IMG/VR virus record: IMGVR_UViG_3300050821_008403
Location: 1-59,330 of that record
DNA length: 59,330 nt
Strand: one strand, 5' to 3'
Source of the DNA: a virus
In this document: positions 1 through 12,120 of the stretch, piece by piece
Numbering within the stretch: the first letter of the stretch is position 1
How the letters are laid out: the number at the start of each line of letters is the position of its first letter
Position numbers and translations under genes: made by a program
Notes under the pieces: model-generated
Seen by the model: the letters and a program-made list of their open reading frames with translations, nothing else
What the model was told of the DNA's origin: nothing
Databases searched by the model: none

Positions 1-1
1 G

Positions 2-166
2 CCGCTTCCCTACATGCTCAATTTCGAGTTCGCCGCGCCGGCATCGACCTTGTTTTTTGCGTATCGGCTCTATGACGACGCCAGCCGCGCCGATGAGCTG
101 CGCGAGGAAAACCACGTCGTGCATCCGGCCTTCGCCCGACCCTTCGGGCGCGCCCTGGCCTCATAA
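2..166 (+). CDS. DNA circularization / Mu gp43-like protein, C-terminal end (partial)
   Basis: An open frame enters from the left edge and ends in TAA, giving the last 54 residues of a protein. Its stop shares one base with the ATG of the next gene (TAATG), the coupling seen in phage morphogenesis operons. The tail of the protein (RLYDDASRADELR, then VHPAFARP) resembles the C-terminus of Mu gp43-type tail/DNA circularization proteins, which attach near the baseplate hub. The order with gp44- to gp48-like genes supports this. The N-terminus and any domain lie outside the window, so the call rests on C-terminal pattern and synteny. Confidence 0.6.
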   Translation, partial: PLPYMLNFEFAAPASTLFFAYRLYDDASRADELREENHVVHPAFARPFGRALAS

Positions 167-1332
167 TGCTGTTCGGACCGATCCCCAATCCGGCCGAGGT
201 GGCGACGCTGATCGTCGGCGGCCGCAAGTTCGATGACTGGACGAGCGTCATGGTGCAGCACCGCTACGCCGAGGCGTGGCCGCTGTTCCGCTTCAGCGCC
301 GTCGAGCGCTTGCCGGCGATTCAATCCCGGTGGGCCAGTCTACAATTCAAGCCGGGCGATGAGTGCGCCATCTACCTTGGCGGCATCCTGGCGATCGTCG
401 GCGTCATCACCGTGCGGCAGGTCGCCTACGACGCCCAGAACCATGCGGTGCAGCTACAAGGGAAAGGGATTAGCTGGTACGCCTCGAAATCGTCGATCAT
501 CGACGAGAGCGGCAACTTCGACGGGCAGACATTCGAGCAGGTGGCGCGCAAGATCATCGCGCCCTTCGGCGTCGGGGTGGAAGTCGTTGGCAAGCTCAAC
601 ACGATCCCCTTCCAGCGTTTGCAGATTGAGCCGGGTGAGAAGCTCTGGGATTGCCTAGAGCGGCTGGCGCGCCCGAAGGGCATCGTGATGGGGAGCGACC
701 ATCTCGGCAACTTCTTGCTGATCGGCGACCGCGCCGTCACCGCCGAGACTGACCTGATCGAAGGCGAGAACATCAAGAGCGTGCAAGCGGTCGTGAGCAC
801 CGAGCACATCCATTCCGAATATTGGCTACGCGGCCAGACGGCGGCTAGCGATGAACAGCACGGCGCACAGGCAAGCCAACAGCAGGCCAAGGTCACCGGA
901 ACCGGAAAGCGCTACTCGCCGCTATTGACCACGGCCGAGCAGCCGGTGTGGTTGCAAGCGGAGCTACAGGACCGCGCCCGCAACGAATCGATCTGGCACG
1001 AAGGCGCCGTCTCACAGGCGGTGATCACCGTTCAGGGGTGGATGCGCGGCGATGGCGGTTTATGGCGCGCCGGCATGGCGGTGCATGTGCAGTCGCCGAT
1101 GGCGATGCTGGACACGACGATGATGACCCAATCGGTCACCTTCACGCAGGATTCCGACGGCGGGACGTTGACCGTGCTTGAGTGCGTGCCGCCCTTCCTG
1201 CTCCGCGGTCAGTCGGACTACAACCTCGGCCGATCCGACGTGCCGCAGGATCCGCAATCTTATGAGACGGGAACGCCGGCGGCGCCCGCGACCAGCGTGC
1301 CGGAGCCGCCGCCCGTCGAGATGCCGAACTGA
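166..1332 (+). CDS. Baseplate hub protein, Mu gp44 (gpP)-like
   Basis: This 388-residue protein has the length and style of the Mu gp44/late-control-D hub family, which forms the ring at the centre of the contractile-tail baseplate and holds the spike. The N-terminus (VATLIVGGRKFDDW, then a segment beginning FRFSAVER) matches the beta-rich start of this family. The C-terminus is proline-rich and disordered (about residues 365-388). The gene is coupled to the gp43-like gene upstream and followed after about 55 bases by the spike gene. Family assignment is from recognised pattern and synteny; no catalytic residues are expected. Confidence 0.75.
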   Translation: MLFGPIPNPAEVATLIVGGRKFDDWTSVMVQHRYAEAWPLFRFSAVERLPAIQSRWASLQFKPGDECAIYLGGILAIVGVITVRQVAYDAQNHAVQLQGKGISWYASKSSIIDESGNFDGQTFEQVARKIIAPFGVGVEVVGKLNTIPFQRLQIEPGEKLWDCLERLARPKGIVMGSDHLGNFLLIGDRAVTAETDLIEGENIKSVQAVVSTEHIHSEYWLRGQTAASDEQHGAQASQQQAKVTGTGKRYSPLLTTAEQPVWLQAELQDRARNESIWHEGAVSQAVITVQGWMRGDGGLWRAGMAVHVQSPMAMLDTTMMTQSVTFTQDSDGGTLTVLECVPPFLLRGQSDYNLGRSDVPQDPQSYETGTPAAPATSVPEPPPVEMPN

Positions 1333-1386
1333 CTTCCTTTTTTCGATCAATTTATCGACAGCAAAAACGAAGTGAGGAGAGCCGCA

Positions 1387-2163
1387 ATGCACCGCGCCAC
1401 GCCCGCCAATTCGAGCTTCCGCGCCTATTCGGCCGGCGGGGCTCGCGCCACGGTCTCGGGGATCGACGATTCGAAACTCATGCAGGAAATCAGCGGCGCC
1501 TTCATGAAGGGCGAAAGCCGCGGCAAGATTGAGCACGCGCAACAATACGGCTTCACGGCCGTGCCTTTCGACCCGGACAAGGGCGAGGACGGCAAGGAAG
1601 GGCTGGGCCCGGAGACGTTTATCTCCTTCATGGGGGGCAACCGATCGTTCCCGGTGGCGGGCGCGATCGATGATCGCCGGCACCGTCTCAAGGGGCTGGA
1701 AAAGGGCGATGTGGCGCTGTTCCGCGGCAAGGACGACGGCCAGCAATTTCACATGAACGGCGTCGGCACCTTCCTGTCGAGCTATCCGGGCAAGAAGCTG
1801 CGCATGCAGCTCGTGCAAAAAGCGCAGCAGGCGGCCGGCCAAGCGCCCGGCCAACAAGCCGAGGCGGGCGGCGGTGCCGGCGGACAGGCGGGCGGCGGTG
1901 AGCAGAAGGCGACCGGGCAATCGTCGGTCTACAAGCAGGAAAGCTCGCAATACTTTGAGGTCACCGGCGACGTGACGGAGAGCATGAACAAGAAGCATGT
2001 GATCATGCTCGACGACAAGGAGATTGCCGTTAACGTCCGGCCCGCAGAAGGCGGGCACCCCAAAGGCGTCTACCTCGGCGGCCGGCCGGAGCTCGGCCAT
2101 CAATTCTCGCCGGTTGTGACGGTCGCCGGTCCGAGCGCCTATGTCTTTGCGCGGATCGGCTGA
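1387..2163 (+). CDS. Baseplate spike / assembly protein V, Mu gp45-like
   Basis: This 258-residue protein occupies the gp45 position between hub and gp46 homologues. Mu gp45 is the trimeric central spike that pierces the outer membrane. The middle (residues about 145-180) is a low-complexity Gly/Gln/Ala stretch, probably a flexible linker, followed by a beta-rich C-terminal part. I prefer ATG 1387 because AGGAGA lies just upstream; an in-frame GTG at 1372 would add five residues. The stop at 2163 is two bases before the next ATG. The terminal iron-binding HxH motif of some spikes is not obvious here. Confidence 0.7.
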   Translation: MHRATPANSSFRAYSAGGARATVSGIDDSKLMQEISGAFMKGESRGKIEHAQQYGFTAVPFDPDKGEDGKEGLGPETFISFMGGNRSFPVAGAIDDRRHRLKGLEKGDVALFRGKDDGQQFHMNGVGTFLSSYPGKKLRMQLVQKAQQAAGQAPGQQAEAGGGAGGQAGGGEQKATGQSSVYKQESSQYFEVTGDVTESMNKKHVIMLDDKEIAVNVRPAEGGHPKGVYLGGRPELGHQFSPVVTVAGPSAYVFARIG

Positions 2164-2165
2164 CG

Positions 2166-2669
2166 ATGGACATTCGCCTTGTCCAATCGCCGGACTTCCT
2201 GCGCTACTCGATGGGATCGGATTGGGCGCTTCGCGATGACGGCACGCTCGATGACCGACAAGCCCTGGCGACGGCGGTGATCGTGGCGCTCGGCACCGAT
2301 CGCCTAGCGGAGCGCACCGACATCCTGCCAGACCCGGATTCGACCGATCGCGCCGGCTGGTGGGGCGATCTTGATGCCGAGGAAATCTGGGGAGGCTGGC
2401 CGATCGGCTCACGCTTGTGGCTGTTGAAGCGCGACAAGATCGAGGACCCAGGCTCGCAGCGCGGCGCGACCGTCACCCGCGTCGAGTACTACATCCGCGA
2501 AGCCTTGCAGCCCTTCGTCGATCTCAAGATCGCGTCGGCCTTGCAAGTGTCAGCGCAGCGCACCGGGCGTGAGCGCATCGAAGCGCTGGTGCGGCTCTAC
2601 CGCGGGCCGCAGCTCGCCGTCGAGCTTCGCTATCAAGTCCTTTGGGATGAGCTGATTGAGGGAACGTAA
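2166..2669 (+). CDS. Mu gp46-like baseplate wedge protein
   Basis: A 167-residue protein in the gp46 slot, corresponding to the gpW/gp25-like baseplate wedge component that links the tail tube region to the wedges. The typical family features are visible: an acidic 'DGTLDDRQALATAV' stretch in which two short runs flank the N-terminal helix, then 'GWWGDLDAEEIWGGW' near residue 60, which is characteristic of GP46 proteins. It starts two bases after the spike gene stop and its stop overlaps the next ATG by one base, so the genes are translationally coupled. Confidence 0.8.
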   Translation: MDIRLVQSPDFLRYSMGSDWALRDDGTLDDRQALATAVIVALGTDRLAERTDILPDPDSTDRAGWWGDLDAEEIWGGWPIGSRLWLLKRDKIEDPGSQRGATVTRVEYYIREALQPFVDLKIASALQVSAQRTGRERIEALVRLYRGPQLAVELRYQVLWDELIEGT

Positions 2670-3760
2670 TGCCTTGGGAGACGCCGCGGCTGGAAACGGT
2701 GCGGACCCTGGTCCGCGATCAGGTGCGCGGCAACCTCACCGGCGCCGACGCCACCATCCCGAATTCGATCCTGCGCGTGCTCTCCGACGTGGCGGCCGCT
2801 CTCTGCCATCTGACGTTGCAATACATCGATTGGCTGGCGCAGCAATTGCTGCCCGACACCGCCGAGGCCGAATGGCTCGATCGGCACGGGCATATGTGGC
2901 TGACCAACGCCGACGGCACCACCGGGCGCAAGCTGGCGACCCTGGCCGAAGGGGTGGTGAGTCTGACCGGGCAGACTTGGGTGGCCGTGCCGGTCGGGCA
3001 GCGGCTCATCAATCACGCTACCGAAGTCGAGTATGAGACGACGGAAGCCATCGTCCTGGCGCCCGGCGGCTATCCGACGCCGGTGCCGGTCCGGGCGCTC
3101 GATGCCGGCATGGTCGGCAACCTGCCGCAGGGCACAAGCCTAGCGCTGCTTCAGGCGCCGCCCGGTGTCGATGGCGCGGCCACGGTGGTGCTGATCGACG
3201 GCGGCATCGACGATGAGGAAACCGAGGATCTGCGCGGCCGCGTCTTGTTGCGCATCCGACAACCGCCGATGGGCGGCGCGGCGATCGACTACCGGCACTG
3301 GGCGCTGGCCGTCGCCGGCGTGACGCGCGCCTGGGCCTATCCGCTCGAGATGGGCATGGGCACGGTGACGGTGCGCTTCATGGCGGACAGCTTGCGCGCC
3401 GACGAAGAGGGCTTCCCGCGGCAGTTCGAAATCGACCGCGTGATCCAGTATCTCGACAGCGTGCGCCCGGTGGCGGTCAAAGACTGCTTCGTGGTGGCGC
3501 CCATCCGGCACGCGGTCAACGTGGAGATCAATCGCCTTGTGCCCGACACGACGGCGGTGCGGCTGGCGATCGCCGAGAGCCTGAAGGAGATGCTGCGTGA
3601 GCGGGCCGAGCCCGGCGGGGTGATTTACGCCGCCTGGAAGAATTTCGCGATCATGCAGGCGCCCGGCGTTATCTCGTTCTTCCTAGGCAACAGTCGCGAT
3701 GATGTGATGCCGTCGCCGGGCCACATGCCGGTGCTGGGAAACATCATCTATGGCCAGTGA
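2669..3760 (+). CDS. Baseplate J family protein, Mu gp47-like
   Basis: This 363-residue protein is a baseplate J/gp47 homologue, the large wedge subunit of contractile-tail baseplates. The family pattern is clear: an N-terminal helical segment containing IDWLAQQLLPDTAEAEWLDRHG, a central beta domain with repeated GTSL/GAATVV-type strands, and the 'GVTRAWAYPLEMGMGTV' segment near residue 215 that is diagnostic for baseplate J. The length is usual for Mu-type phages. It overlaps the gp48-like gene by 11 bases, as in other Mu-like tail operons. Note that no complete motif longer than this is needed for the call. Confidence 0.85.
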   Translation: MPWETPRLETVRTLVRDQVRGNLTGADATIPNSILRVLSDVAAALCHLTLQYIDWLAQQLLPDTAEAEWLDRHGHMWLTNADGTTGRKLATLAEGVVSLTGQTWVAVPVGQRLINHATEVEYETTEAIVLAPGGYPTPVPVRALDAGMVGNLPQGTSLALLQAPPGVDGAATVVLIDGGIDDEETEDLRGRVLLRIRQPPMGGAAIDYRHWALAVAGVTRAWAYPLEMGMGTVTVRFMADSLRADEEGFPRQFEIDRVIQYLDSVRPVAVKDCFVVAPIRHAVNVEINRLVPDTTAVRLAIAESLKEMLRERAEPGGVIYAAWKNFAIMQAPGVISFFLGNSRDDVMPSPGHMPVLGNIIYGQ

Positions 3761-4556
3761 GCTAGGTGTCTTTCGGATTCGCCTGCGCAGGGTGCCGCGC
3801 GATCGATTCGTGCGGCGCACCAGCGATAACTATGCGGAAGCCTTCTTGCGGCTCTTGCCACGCGGGCAGGCGTGGCCGCGCCATCCCGAGAGCATCCTCG
3901 TCAAGGTCTGCCAGGCGCTAAGCTGGTTTTGGGGTTACGTCGACGGCCGGGCGGCCGATCTTTTGGAACGCGAATCGGACCCGCAGCGCACCGTCGAGCT
4001 GCTGCCCGAATGGGAACGGGCCTTCGGCCTTCCCGATCCCTGTTTCCCCGAGTCCGACACGGTCGGCGAACGACAGCGGATGCTGGTCACGAAGATCACG
4101 TGGATGGGCGGCCAAAGCCGACAATATTTCATCGACGTGATGGCGTGGCTCGGCTTCGAGACGATCATTCAGGAGTGGGCGCCTTTCATGGCCGGCGTCT
4201 CGCGCGTCGGCGACACGCGGCCGCCCTCTCAGCTAAGGCATCGCTGGTATATCGGGCCGCCGGAATCGCGCTTCGTCTGGACGGCGCAGGTCAACAATAT
4301 CGGGCTCGTGTGGTTCCGCTGCGCCTCCGGCCGCTGCGGCACCGATCCGCATCTGCAATTCCGCATGCCGTTCGACCTTGAATGCCTGCTACGGCGCTGG
4401 AAACCGGCGCACACGCAGGTGGTGTTCGACTATTCCGGCCTTGCCTTCCCCGACGATCCGTTCGCCGGCACTCAGAGCAAAGCAAAGGGACAGACCCATG
4501 CGCTACGTCCAGCCGTACGGCGTCAGCGATCCAGACGCGCCCTACGTCAACGGTGA
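3750..4556 (+). CDS. Tail protein gp48-like (YmfQ / DUF2313 family)
   Basis: A 268-residue protein with the gp48/YmfQ signature: 'LLPRGQAWPR' at about residue 31, then 'ELLPEWERAFGLPDPC' at about 79 and a following 'RQRMLVTKI' helix. Members sit at the outer edge of the baseplate between wedge and tail fibre. The last 20 residues are Arg/Gln-rich and run into the start of the fibre gene at 4498, a 59-base overlap, which suggests the C-terminus may have been extended by loss of an earlier stop. Synteny gp43-gp44-gp45-gp46-gp47-gp48 is complete up to here. Confidence 0.85.
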   Translation: MASELGVFRIRLRRVPRDRFVRRTSDNYAEAFLRLLPRGQAWPRHPESILVKVCQALSWFWGYVDGRAADLLERESDPQRTVELLPEWERAFGLPDPCFPESDTVGERQRMLVTKITWMGGQSRQYFIDVMAWLGFETIIQEWAPFMAGVSRVGDTRPPSQLRHRWYIGPPESRFVWTAQVNNIGLVWFRCASGRCGTDPHLQFRMPFDLECLLRRWKPAHTQVVFDYSGLAFPDDPFAGTQSKAKGQTHALRPAVRRQRSRRALRQR

Positions 4557-6180
4557 TCCGACCATCGGCCGCGAGGGATCGATCCCGCCGGCGGCGGCCA
4601 TCGAGCACCCGATGCGCGAGGTCGTGGCCGTCATAGCCAAGAGCGGCATTCGGCCGAACGAAGAGCACTTGGAACAGCTCGCCGAAGGCGTGCGCTCGCA
4701 GTTCCTCAACTTCGCCGAGGACACGGGCACGCCTGATAATCTGCGCGTCGCCTATGACCCACCGATCACCGAATACACGCGCGGCTTGGTGCTGCGCGTG
4801 CGCGTGCGGCACAACAACACCGGGCCGTGCAACATCAATGCTGGCGGCGACACGGTGGCGGTTCGCAAGATGAACGGCGCCGACCTGAGTGAGGGCGAGC
4901 TGTCCAACGGCGCGCTGATCACGCTGGTGTTCGACGGCACGATATTTCAGCTCTCCAACTTCGGCGGCGCCGGCGGCGGCGAGGAACAGGTGTTCATGGT
5001 GAACATCCCCTACACCGTCGACACCTCACCGACGCCGGGCCGCATCATCGCGGTATTCAACCCGCCCATCGAGGAAGACCTCGTTCCGGGTAACGTGATC
5101 GCGGTCAGGGTGGCGCATACGAATCCCGGCGCGACCTACATCGAGATCAACAATCTGGACCCCATCCAACTGATGCCGAACGGCGGCGGCATCATGCTGC
5201 AGGGCGACATCATCGCCGACGACGTGGTGCAGTTCTTCTATGACGGTGAGTTTCTGCGCTTCCACGCCTTCCCGGAGATTACGGCGCCGGCGACCTACAC
5301 GGTCGGGACGACGGGCCAGAATTTCCCCAGCATCGAAGCCGCCATGCAGGCGTTGCGCCGCAAGATCATCGGGGCGCGCGGGCATGTGACCTTGCTGATG
5401 GCGCCCGGCGCCTATGATGGCGGCATCGAGATTTCCCATCCGAACGCCGACCGCCTCGTCATCCGCGGCACGATGATCGCCGCCCATCCGACCTGGGGAG
5501 AATTCGCGGCCAACGGCTCCTCGTCGCAGCAGCGCGCCCAGGACGCCTTCTACAACATCAACATGCTCCGCGGGCGCTACGGGACAGAGATCAGGCTACG
5601 CCAGGAAGCGAGCAACTTTAATACCGGCATCCGCAACGTCGGCCCCGGCAAGCCTGTCTTTCAGGACTTGCTCTTCGTCGGCACGCAGACGCCGATGCCG
5701 TCGACGTGGCTGTTCTGGGAACAGGGCATCCACGTGCCGACCGGCTGTTCCTGCTGGTGCTACGACTGCACGGTGTGGGGCGCGCAGGTCGGCTGGGCCG
5801 TCAATGGCAGCGTCGATTGCTATCGCTGCTTCGCCGCCAACAACACCTTCCTCGGGGTGACAGGCAACATCATCAACTGGGGCCTCGGCGGTGTGATCGG
5901 CAACCAAGACGGCATCTTCATCAATTACGGGGGACTCTACACGCAGCAGACGAAGGTGCTGGTCAACGGCGGCCAGGGCATCTGGTGCAGCAATGGCGGT
6001 AGCGCGCAAAACGCCTGGACGGATTCGCTCGGCAACGGCACTTTCGATGTCCTGGCCTTTGCTTCCTCGTCGATCAACATGGTCCTGCCGGCCAGCTTTA
6101 ATAACGTCGATCCGCCGACCTTCGTGGTCGGCAATTACAACTCGATCATCACCCAGCACTATCAACAACCGCCGCCTTAA
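4498..6180 (+). CDS. Tail fibre protein
   Basis: This 560-residue protein begins with a short conserved N-terminal module (MRYVQPYGVSDPDAPY, then GREGSIPPAAAIEHP near residue 30) that I recognise from fibre proteins following gp48-like genes; it likely anchors the fibre to the baseplate. The rest is beta-rich, with Gly- and Asn-rich repeats and a right-handed beta-helix-like region from about residue 260 that is unusually rich in Cys (TGCSCWCYDC near 419). ATG 4498 is chosen because AAAGGGA precedes it and the conserved module starts there. Target and any glycan-degrading activity cannot be read from the sequence. Confidence 0.7.
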   Translation: MRYVQPYGVSDPDAPYVNGDPTIGREGSIPPAAAIEHPMREVVAVIAKSGIRPNEEHLEQLAEGVRSQFLNFAEDTGTPDNLRVAYDPPITEYTRGLVLRVRVRHNNTGPCNINAGGDTVAVRKMNGADLSEGELSNGALITLVFDGTIFQLSNFGGAGGGEEQVFMVNIPYTVDTSPTPGRIIAVFNPPIEEDLVPGNVIAVRVAHTNPGATYIEINNLDPIQLMPNGGGIMLQGDIIADDVVQFFYDGEFLRFHAFPEITAPATYTVGTTGQNFPSIEAAMQALRRKIIGARGHVTLLMAPGAYDGGIEISHPNADRLVIRGTMIAAHPTWGEFAANGSSSQQRAQDAFYNINMLRGRYGTEIRLRQEASNFNTGIRNVGPGKPVFQDLLFVGTQTPMPSTWLFWEQGIHVPTGCSCWCYDCTVWGAQVGWAVNGSVDCYRCFAANNTFLGVTGNIINWGLGGVIGNQDGIFINYGGLYTQQTKVLVNGGQGIWCSNGGSAQNAWTDSLGNGTFDVLAFASSSINMVLPASFNNVDPPTFVVGNYNSIITQHYQQPPP

Positions 6181-6191
6181 GGAGAGCGCCG

Positions 6192-6689
6192 ATGCGCATC
6201 TTCGTCCGACGATCCGCCTTGACGCTCAAGGCCGACGAGGTCGTGACCGTGATGATGACCCTGGATGACAGGGCCGAGATGCCGACCGAAGCGCAATGGC
6301 CGCCGCTGACGCAGATGGCCATGCTCAATGTGCCGCCGCTGGCGTTGCATCATGTGCAGATCGGCTTGCCGACGCTGGCGCCCGGATGGCGCGAAACCTA
6401 CCGGACGCAGATCACCGAGGGCGAGGCCGAACGACGCATCGTCATCGCCTTTCCCGAGCATCTACAACGCTACAGCCTCTACGAGCTCGACGCGGCGATC
6501 CTCGATCACGGCCCGGACGCCAAGCAATGGCCGGCGACCACCAAGCAGCGTAAAGCCGACATCGATCGCGCCTGGGGCTATGTGGTGGCGGTGCGCGGCA
6601 AAGCCGCCGCCATGGCGAAGGGGGCGCTGCCGGCCGATCCGACTTCGGATCGGCATTGGCCGCCGCGCATCGCGCCTTATACGGGATAG
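6192..6689 (+). CDS. Tail-region protein of unknown function
   Basis: A 165-residue protein with a clear ribosome site (AAGGAG) ahead of ATG 6192, between two fibre-type genes. The N-terminal half is beta-rich. The C-terminal third is helical (DIDRAWGYVVAVRGKAAAMAKG) and recalls the conserved end of small tail-fibre-associated proteins. No enzyme motif, signal peptide or membrane segment is visible. It could be a fibre connector or an assembly chaperone; that is an inference from position only. Confidence 0.5.
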   Translation: MRIFVRRSALTLKADEVVTVMMTLDDRAEMPTEAQWPPLTQMAMLNVPPLALHHVQIGLPTLAPGWRETYRTQITEGEAERRIVIAFPEHLQRYSLYELDAAILDHGPDAKQWPATTKQRKADIDRAWGYVVAVRGKAAAMAKGALPADPTSDRHWPPRIAPYTG

Positions 6690-6693
6690 CGAC

Positions 6694-9702
<3,009 letters not shown>

Positions 9703-9713
9703 GGAGGCGCGCA

Positions 9714-11069
9714 ATGGATCGCACCACCGATCGCCGCACCGACCGGGAACGCATCTTCCCGGCCGAATGCACCGTGCGCGGCACCGTCCTGACCGGCACT
9801 TACGGGCTTGATCTTCAACAGAGCGGGCCGCCCGAAGCACCGGAGCCGCCCGGCACCTGGGAGCCGCCGGATTGGCTAATCCGCGATCGCGAGCTGCACG
9901 ACGTGCCGGACACGCCCAGGCCCGGCTATCTGGCGACCTACGACGACCCGGTGTTCCATAGTCATGTGACGCGCGTCAGCGGCGATCCGGGCGAGCCGAT
10001 TCCGAACGGCGGCGGTGCCACCTGGGGCGAGCTATGCCGGCATCACTTGGTGACCTCGCAAGCCTGGAATTGCGATCAGAGCCTCATCATGCTCAGCAAC
10101 GGCGGTGCGGGCGCCAGCGGTCCCGGCGGTCTGTTGCTCGACGGCGAGAGCTATGAAGTCGAATTCATGCGACATGCCGACTGGCCGCCCGGCGCCGATG
10201 TGCGCTGGCACCCGACCGAGCCGGATGTCATCGATTTCGCCCGCCTCTCCACCTGGGGCACTTTCAACGTCCGCACCGGCGCGACGACGTTCCTGAAGGA
10301 CTTCGGCTCCGAATATACAGACGTGCGCATCGGCCAGAACCGCGGCAATCGATCCTTCGACGGCAAGATGGTGGCGCTGTCGGCGCGCAAAACGTCGCGC
10401 CCGGTGATCATCCCTTACGACATCGAGAACGACGTTCAGCTACCGGACATTTGGCCCGACGAGATCGGTGAGCCGCGTAGCTTCTCAGCCTGCATGATGG
10501 CGCCGGCCGGCCGGAACATCGTCATTAATTACTCGGGCGATCATTACGATTTCATCGATCTCGAGGGCAACCTCGTCAATGCGCTGACGCCAGTCGCCGC
10601 GGCTTTCGGCGACTGCGCCTTCGATGCCAACGGCGATGAGGTCTGGAGCGGGCGTTTGAACTCATCCTCGATCGGCCTCGGTTCATCCGGCACGATCAGC
10701 AAGTGGCGCTTGCGCGACGGTCAGCGCACGCAACTGACGATCGGCGGCTATGTCTACAACACCGGGACGCGAGCACAGAACATCAACGCCACGGGCCATG
10801 CGCAATGGTGCTGCGGCGACACCCGCGATAATGGCAGCGGTGGTATCGTCGTCGCGCCCTATTCCTGTGAGCTGTTGCTGATGGCGCTCTCCGGAAGCAC
10901 GGTCTACCGCCTCTGCCATCACCACAGCTCGAACCCGGTGGACAATGACGCGCAGCCGCAACCGAGCATGAGCCCGGATGCCAGTCGGGTGATCTTCGCC
11001 TCGGCCTGGCGCGCGACGGGCGCGGCGCCGCGGCCGGTCGGCGCCTATGTTGTGGATTACCGGGAATGA
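9714..11069 (+). CDS. Large tail-associated protein, paralogue B (beta-propeller-like)
   Basis: A 451-residue paralogue of the preceding gene, with the same order of conserved blocks and the same YVVDYRE C-terminus but a different first 40 residues. GAGGAGG just upstream supports ATG 9714. Similarity is strong in the propeller-like body and weak at the N-terminus, so the two copies may attach to the tail differently or recognise different ligands. It is followed by an ATGA overlap with a small Cys-rich gene. Function unknown; a receptor-binding or polysaccharide-processing role is inferred from position among fibre genes. Confidence 0.6.
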   Translation: MDRTTDRRTDRERIFPAECTVRGTVLTGTYGLDLQQSGPPEAPEPPGTWEPPDWLIRDRELHDVPDTPRPGYLATYDDPVFHSHVTRVSGDPGEPIPNGGGATWGELCRHHLVTSQAWNCDQSLIMLSNGGAGASGPGGLLLDGESYEVEFMRHADWPPGADVRWHPTEPDVIDFARLSTWGTFNVRTGATTFLKDFGSEYTDVRIGQNRGNRSFDGKMVALSARKTSRPVIIPYDIENDVQLPDIWPDEIGEPRSFSACMMAPAGRNIVINYSGDHYDFIDLEGNLVNALTPVAAAFGDCAFDANGDEVWSGRLNSSSIGLGSSGTISKWRLRDGQRTQLTIGGYVYNTGTRAQNINATGHAQWCCGDTRDNGSGGIVVAPYSCELLLMALSGSTVYRLCHHHSSNPVDNDAQPQPSMSPDASRVIFASAWRATGAAPRPVGAYVVDYRE

Positions 11070-11287
11070 CTGCCACGAAGCCCGAGCTCAATCCGAATTT
11101 CCCCTGGCACGATGTAACCTGGGGCGGCGCTGAGGATCGCGTCAGCGACCGCTGCTCGCTCTGCGGCCGCGCGATCGATGAGCACGCCGTGCCGTTGCGC
11201 CTATGGAAAAAGGATGGCAGCGCCGTGGTCTTTTGTGACGGCTGCGCCCATCGCCTGTTCGCTAAGCCCGCAGAGGGCCGGACGTGA
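11066..11287 (+). CDS. Small zinc-finger-like protein
   Basis: A 73-residue protein with two Cys pairs, CSLC at residues 31-34 and CDGC at 57-60, spaced as in a treble-clef or ribbon zinc site. The ATGA overlap with the preceding gene places it at the end of the tail operon. No DNA-binding helix is evident, and the function is unknown. Confidence 0.5.
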   Translation: MTATKPELNPNFPWHDVTWGGAEDRVSDRCSLCGRAIDEHAVPLRLWKKDGSAVVFCDGCAHRLFAKPAEGRT

Positions 11288-11385
11288 CGATTTACTATGA
11301 CAGCAGCGGTCCGCTGATCGGATACCGGATTCAAACGGGATGGCGTAGCTCGCCGGCAGGGGTGAAGCGCGCGGTTGCTGTGTAA
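11284..11385 (+). CDS. Possible 33-residue small protein ending the tail operon
   Basis: A GTG start overlaps the preceding stop in GTGA and opens a 33-codon frame to TAA at 11385. The product (MTIYYDSSGPLIG, then YRIQTGWRSS) is polar, with no membrane segment. Coupling is the only support; it may be a real small phage protein or chance. Confidence 0.3.
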   Translation: MTIYYDSSGPLIGYRIQTGWRSSPAGVKRAVAV

Positions 11386-11688
11386 TCAGATCGCGCTCTG
11401 ATCGGTTAAGTCCAGGACCGTGTCGCCTTCCAATTTATCCGGTGGAAATGGAATTAGGCCCAGGGCTGACCGGGAAATCCACTTCTGGCTTTCCTCGGTT
11501 GATCGTCTCGCGGCGACCTTAGTTTCCCAGAAGCTGATCGACATTGCTTCCAGGCCACCGCAGTCCACGACATGGTAGGCTTTGAAGCCGGGCAAGCTTC
11601 TAACGATAGGCACAAACTCTTTCTTGATCCGACGAAGAAGCTCTTCGCTACTCCCGGCAAGCCGATACCTGCGGATTATGACATACAT
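11386..11688 (-). CDS. Antibiotic biosynthesis monooxygenase-like (ABM/dabb fold) protein
   Basis: This 100-residue protein has the compact alpha/beta pattern of ABM-domain proteins: an N-terminal strand with VIIRRYRL, a helix with 'EELLRRIKKEFVPIVRSLPGF', then 'YHVVDCGG', a fourth strand with 'SISFWETK' and a second helix. Such proteins usually act as small dimeric oxidases or binding proteins. It runs against the tail operon and its stop directly abuts the end of the 33-codon frame, so it appears to be host-type or cargo DNA at the edge of the late region. Substrate unknown. Confidence 0.55.
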   Translation of the reverse strand: MYVIIRRYRLAGSSEELLRRIKKEFVPIVRSLPGFKAYHVVDCGGLEAMSISFWETKVAARRSTEESQKWISRSALGLIPFPPDKLEGDTVLDLTDQSAI

Positions 11689-11748
11689 GTCGGGTGCCCC
11701 CGCGCACGGAGCCTTCCCAGTTTTGGGTATGCATTTGGTCAGACTGTA

Positions 11749-11954
11749 ATGAGCATCCGCTATCGGGGTTACCGGAGCCTTAAGTCGCGCTTCAGCCGCA
11801 GCGGCTTCCTCGGCGGCTTCGGCATGCGATCTCCCGAGACGGCGTCCTTTACGTCGATGATCTCAACCCCGAGACTCGCTTGCGCTGGATCGTCAGTCGC
11901 ATGGAAATGCTCGCCATCGCCTGGCGCTGTCTCGTCGCCGCGCTGAAAGGGTGA
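11749..11954 (+). pseudogene. Frameshifted phage-type small gene remnant
   Basis: A frame starting ATG 11749 (MSIRYRGYRSLKSRF, then GFLGGFG) breaks off in sense, and a second frame ending TGA at 11952-11954 continues with HAISRDGVLYVDDLNPETR and WRCLVAALKG. The length 11749-11954 is one base short of a multiple of three, so a single-base loss near 11825 would join the two halves. The 'LYVDDLNP' segment is one I associate with small genes near phage tail ends. I read this as a decayed phage gene; the exact break point is uncertain. Confidence 0.4.
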
Positions 11955-12120
11955 GGCCGCCGCCAGCCCTCGGCTCGATCCCTGACCAACGGCGGCCGAC
12001 CGGCAGCCTGGGGAGAGATTTAGACGGTCGCCCAAAAGCGCCGCCGCGGTCAAGGCGCTCGGCGCCGCGTCACTTGCCGCGGCCGGCTGGGTCCTCCTCC
12101 TCGCCCGGTCGGCCTCTTTA

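Noticed and set aside
1060-2412. 450-residue minus-strand frame
   Set aside because: Arg/His-rich, antisense to the conserved gp44-, gp45- and gp46-like genes; a shadow of high-GC codon use.
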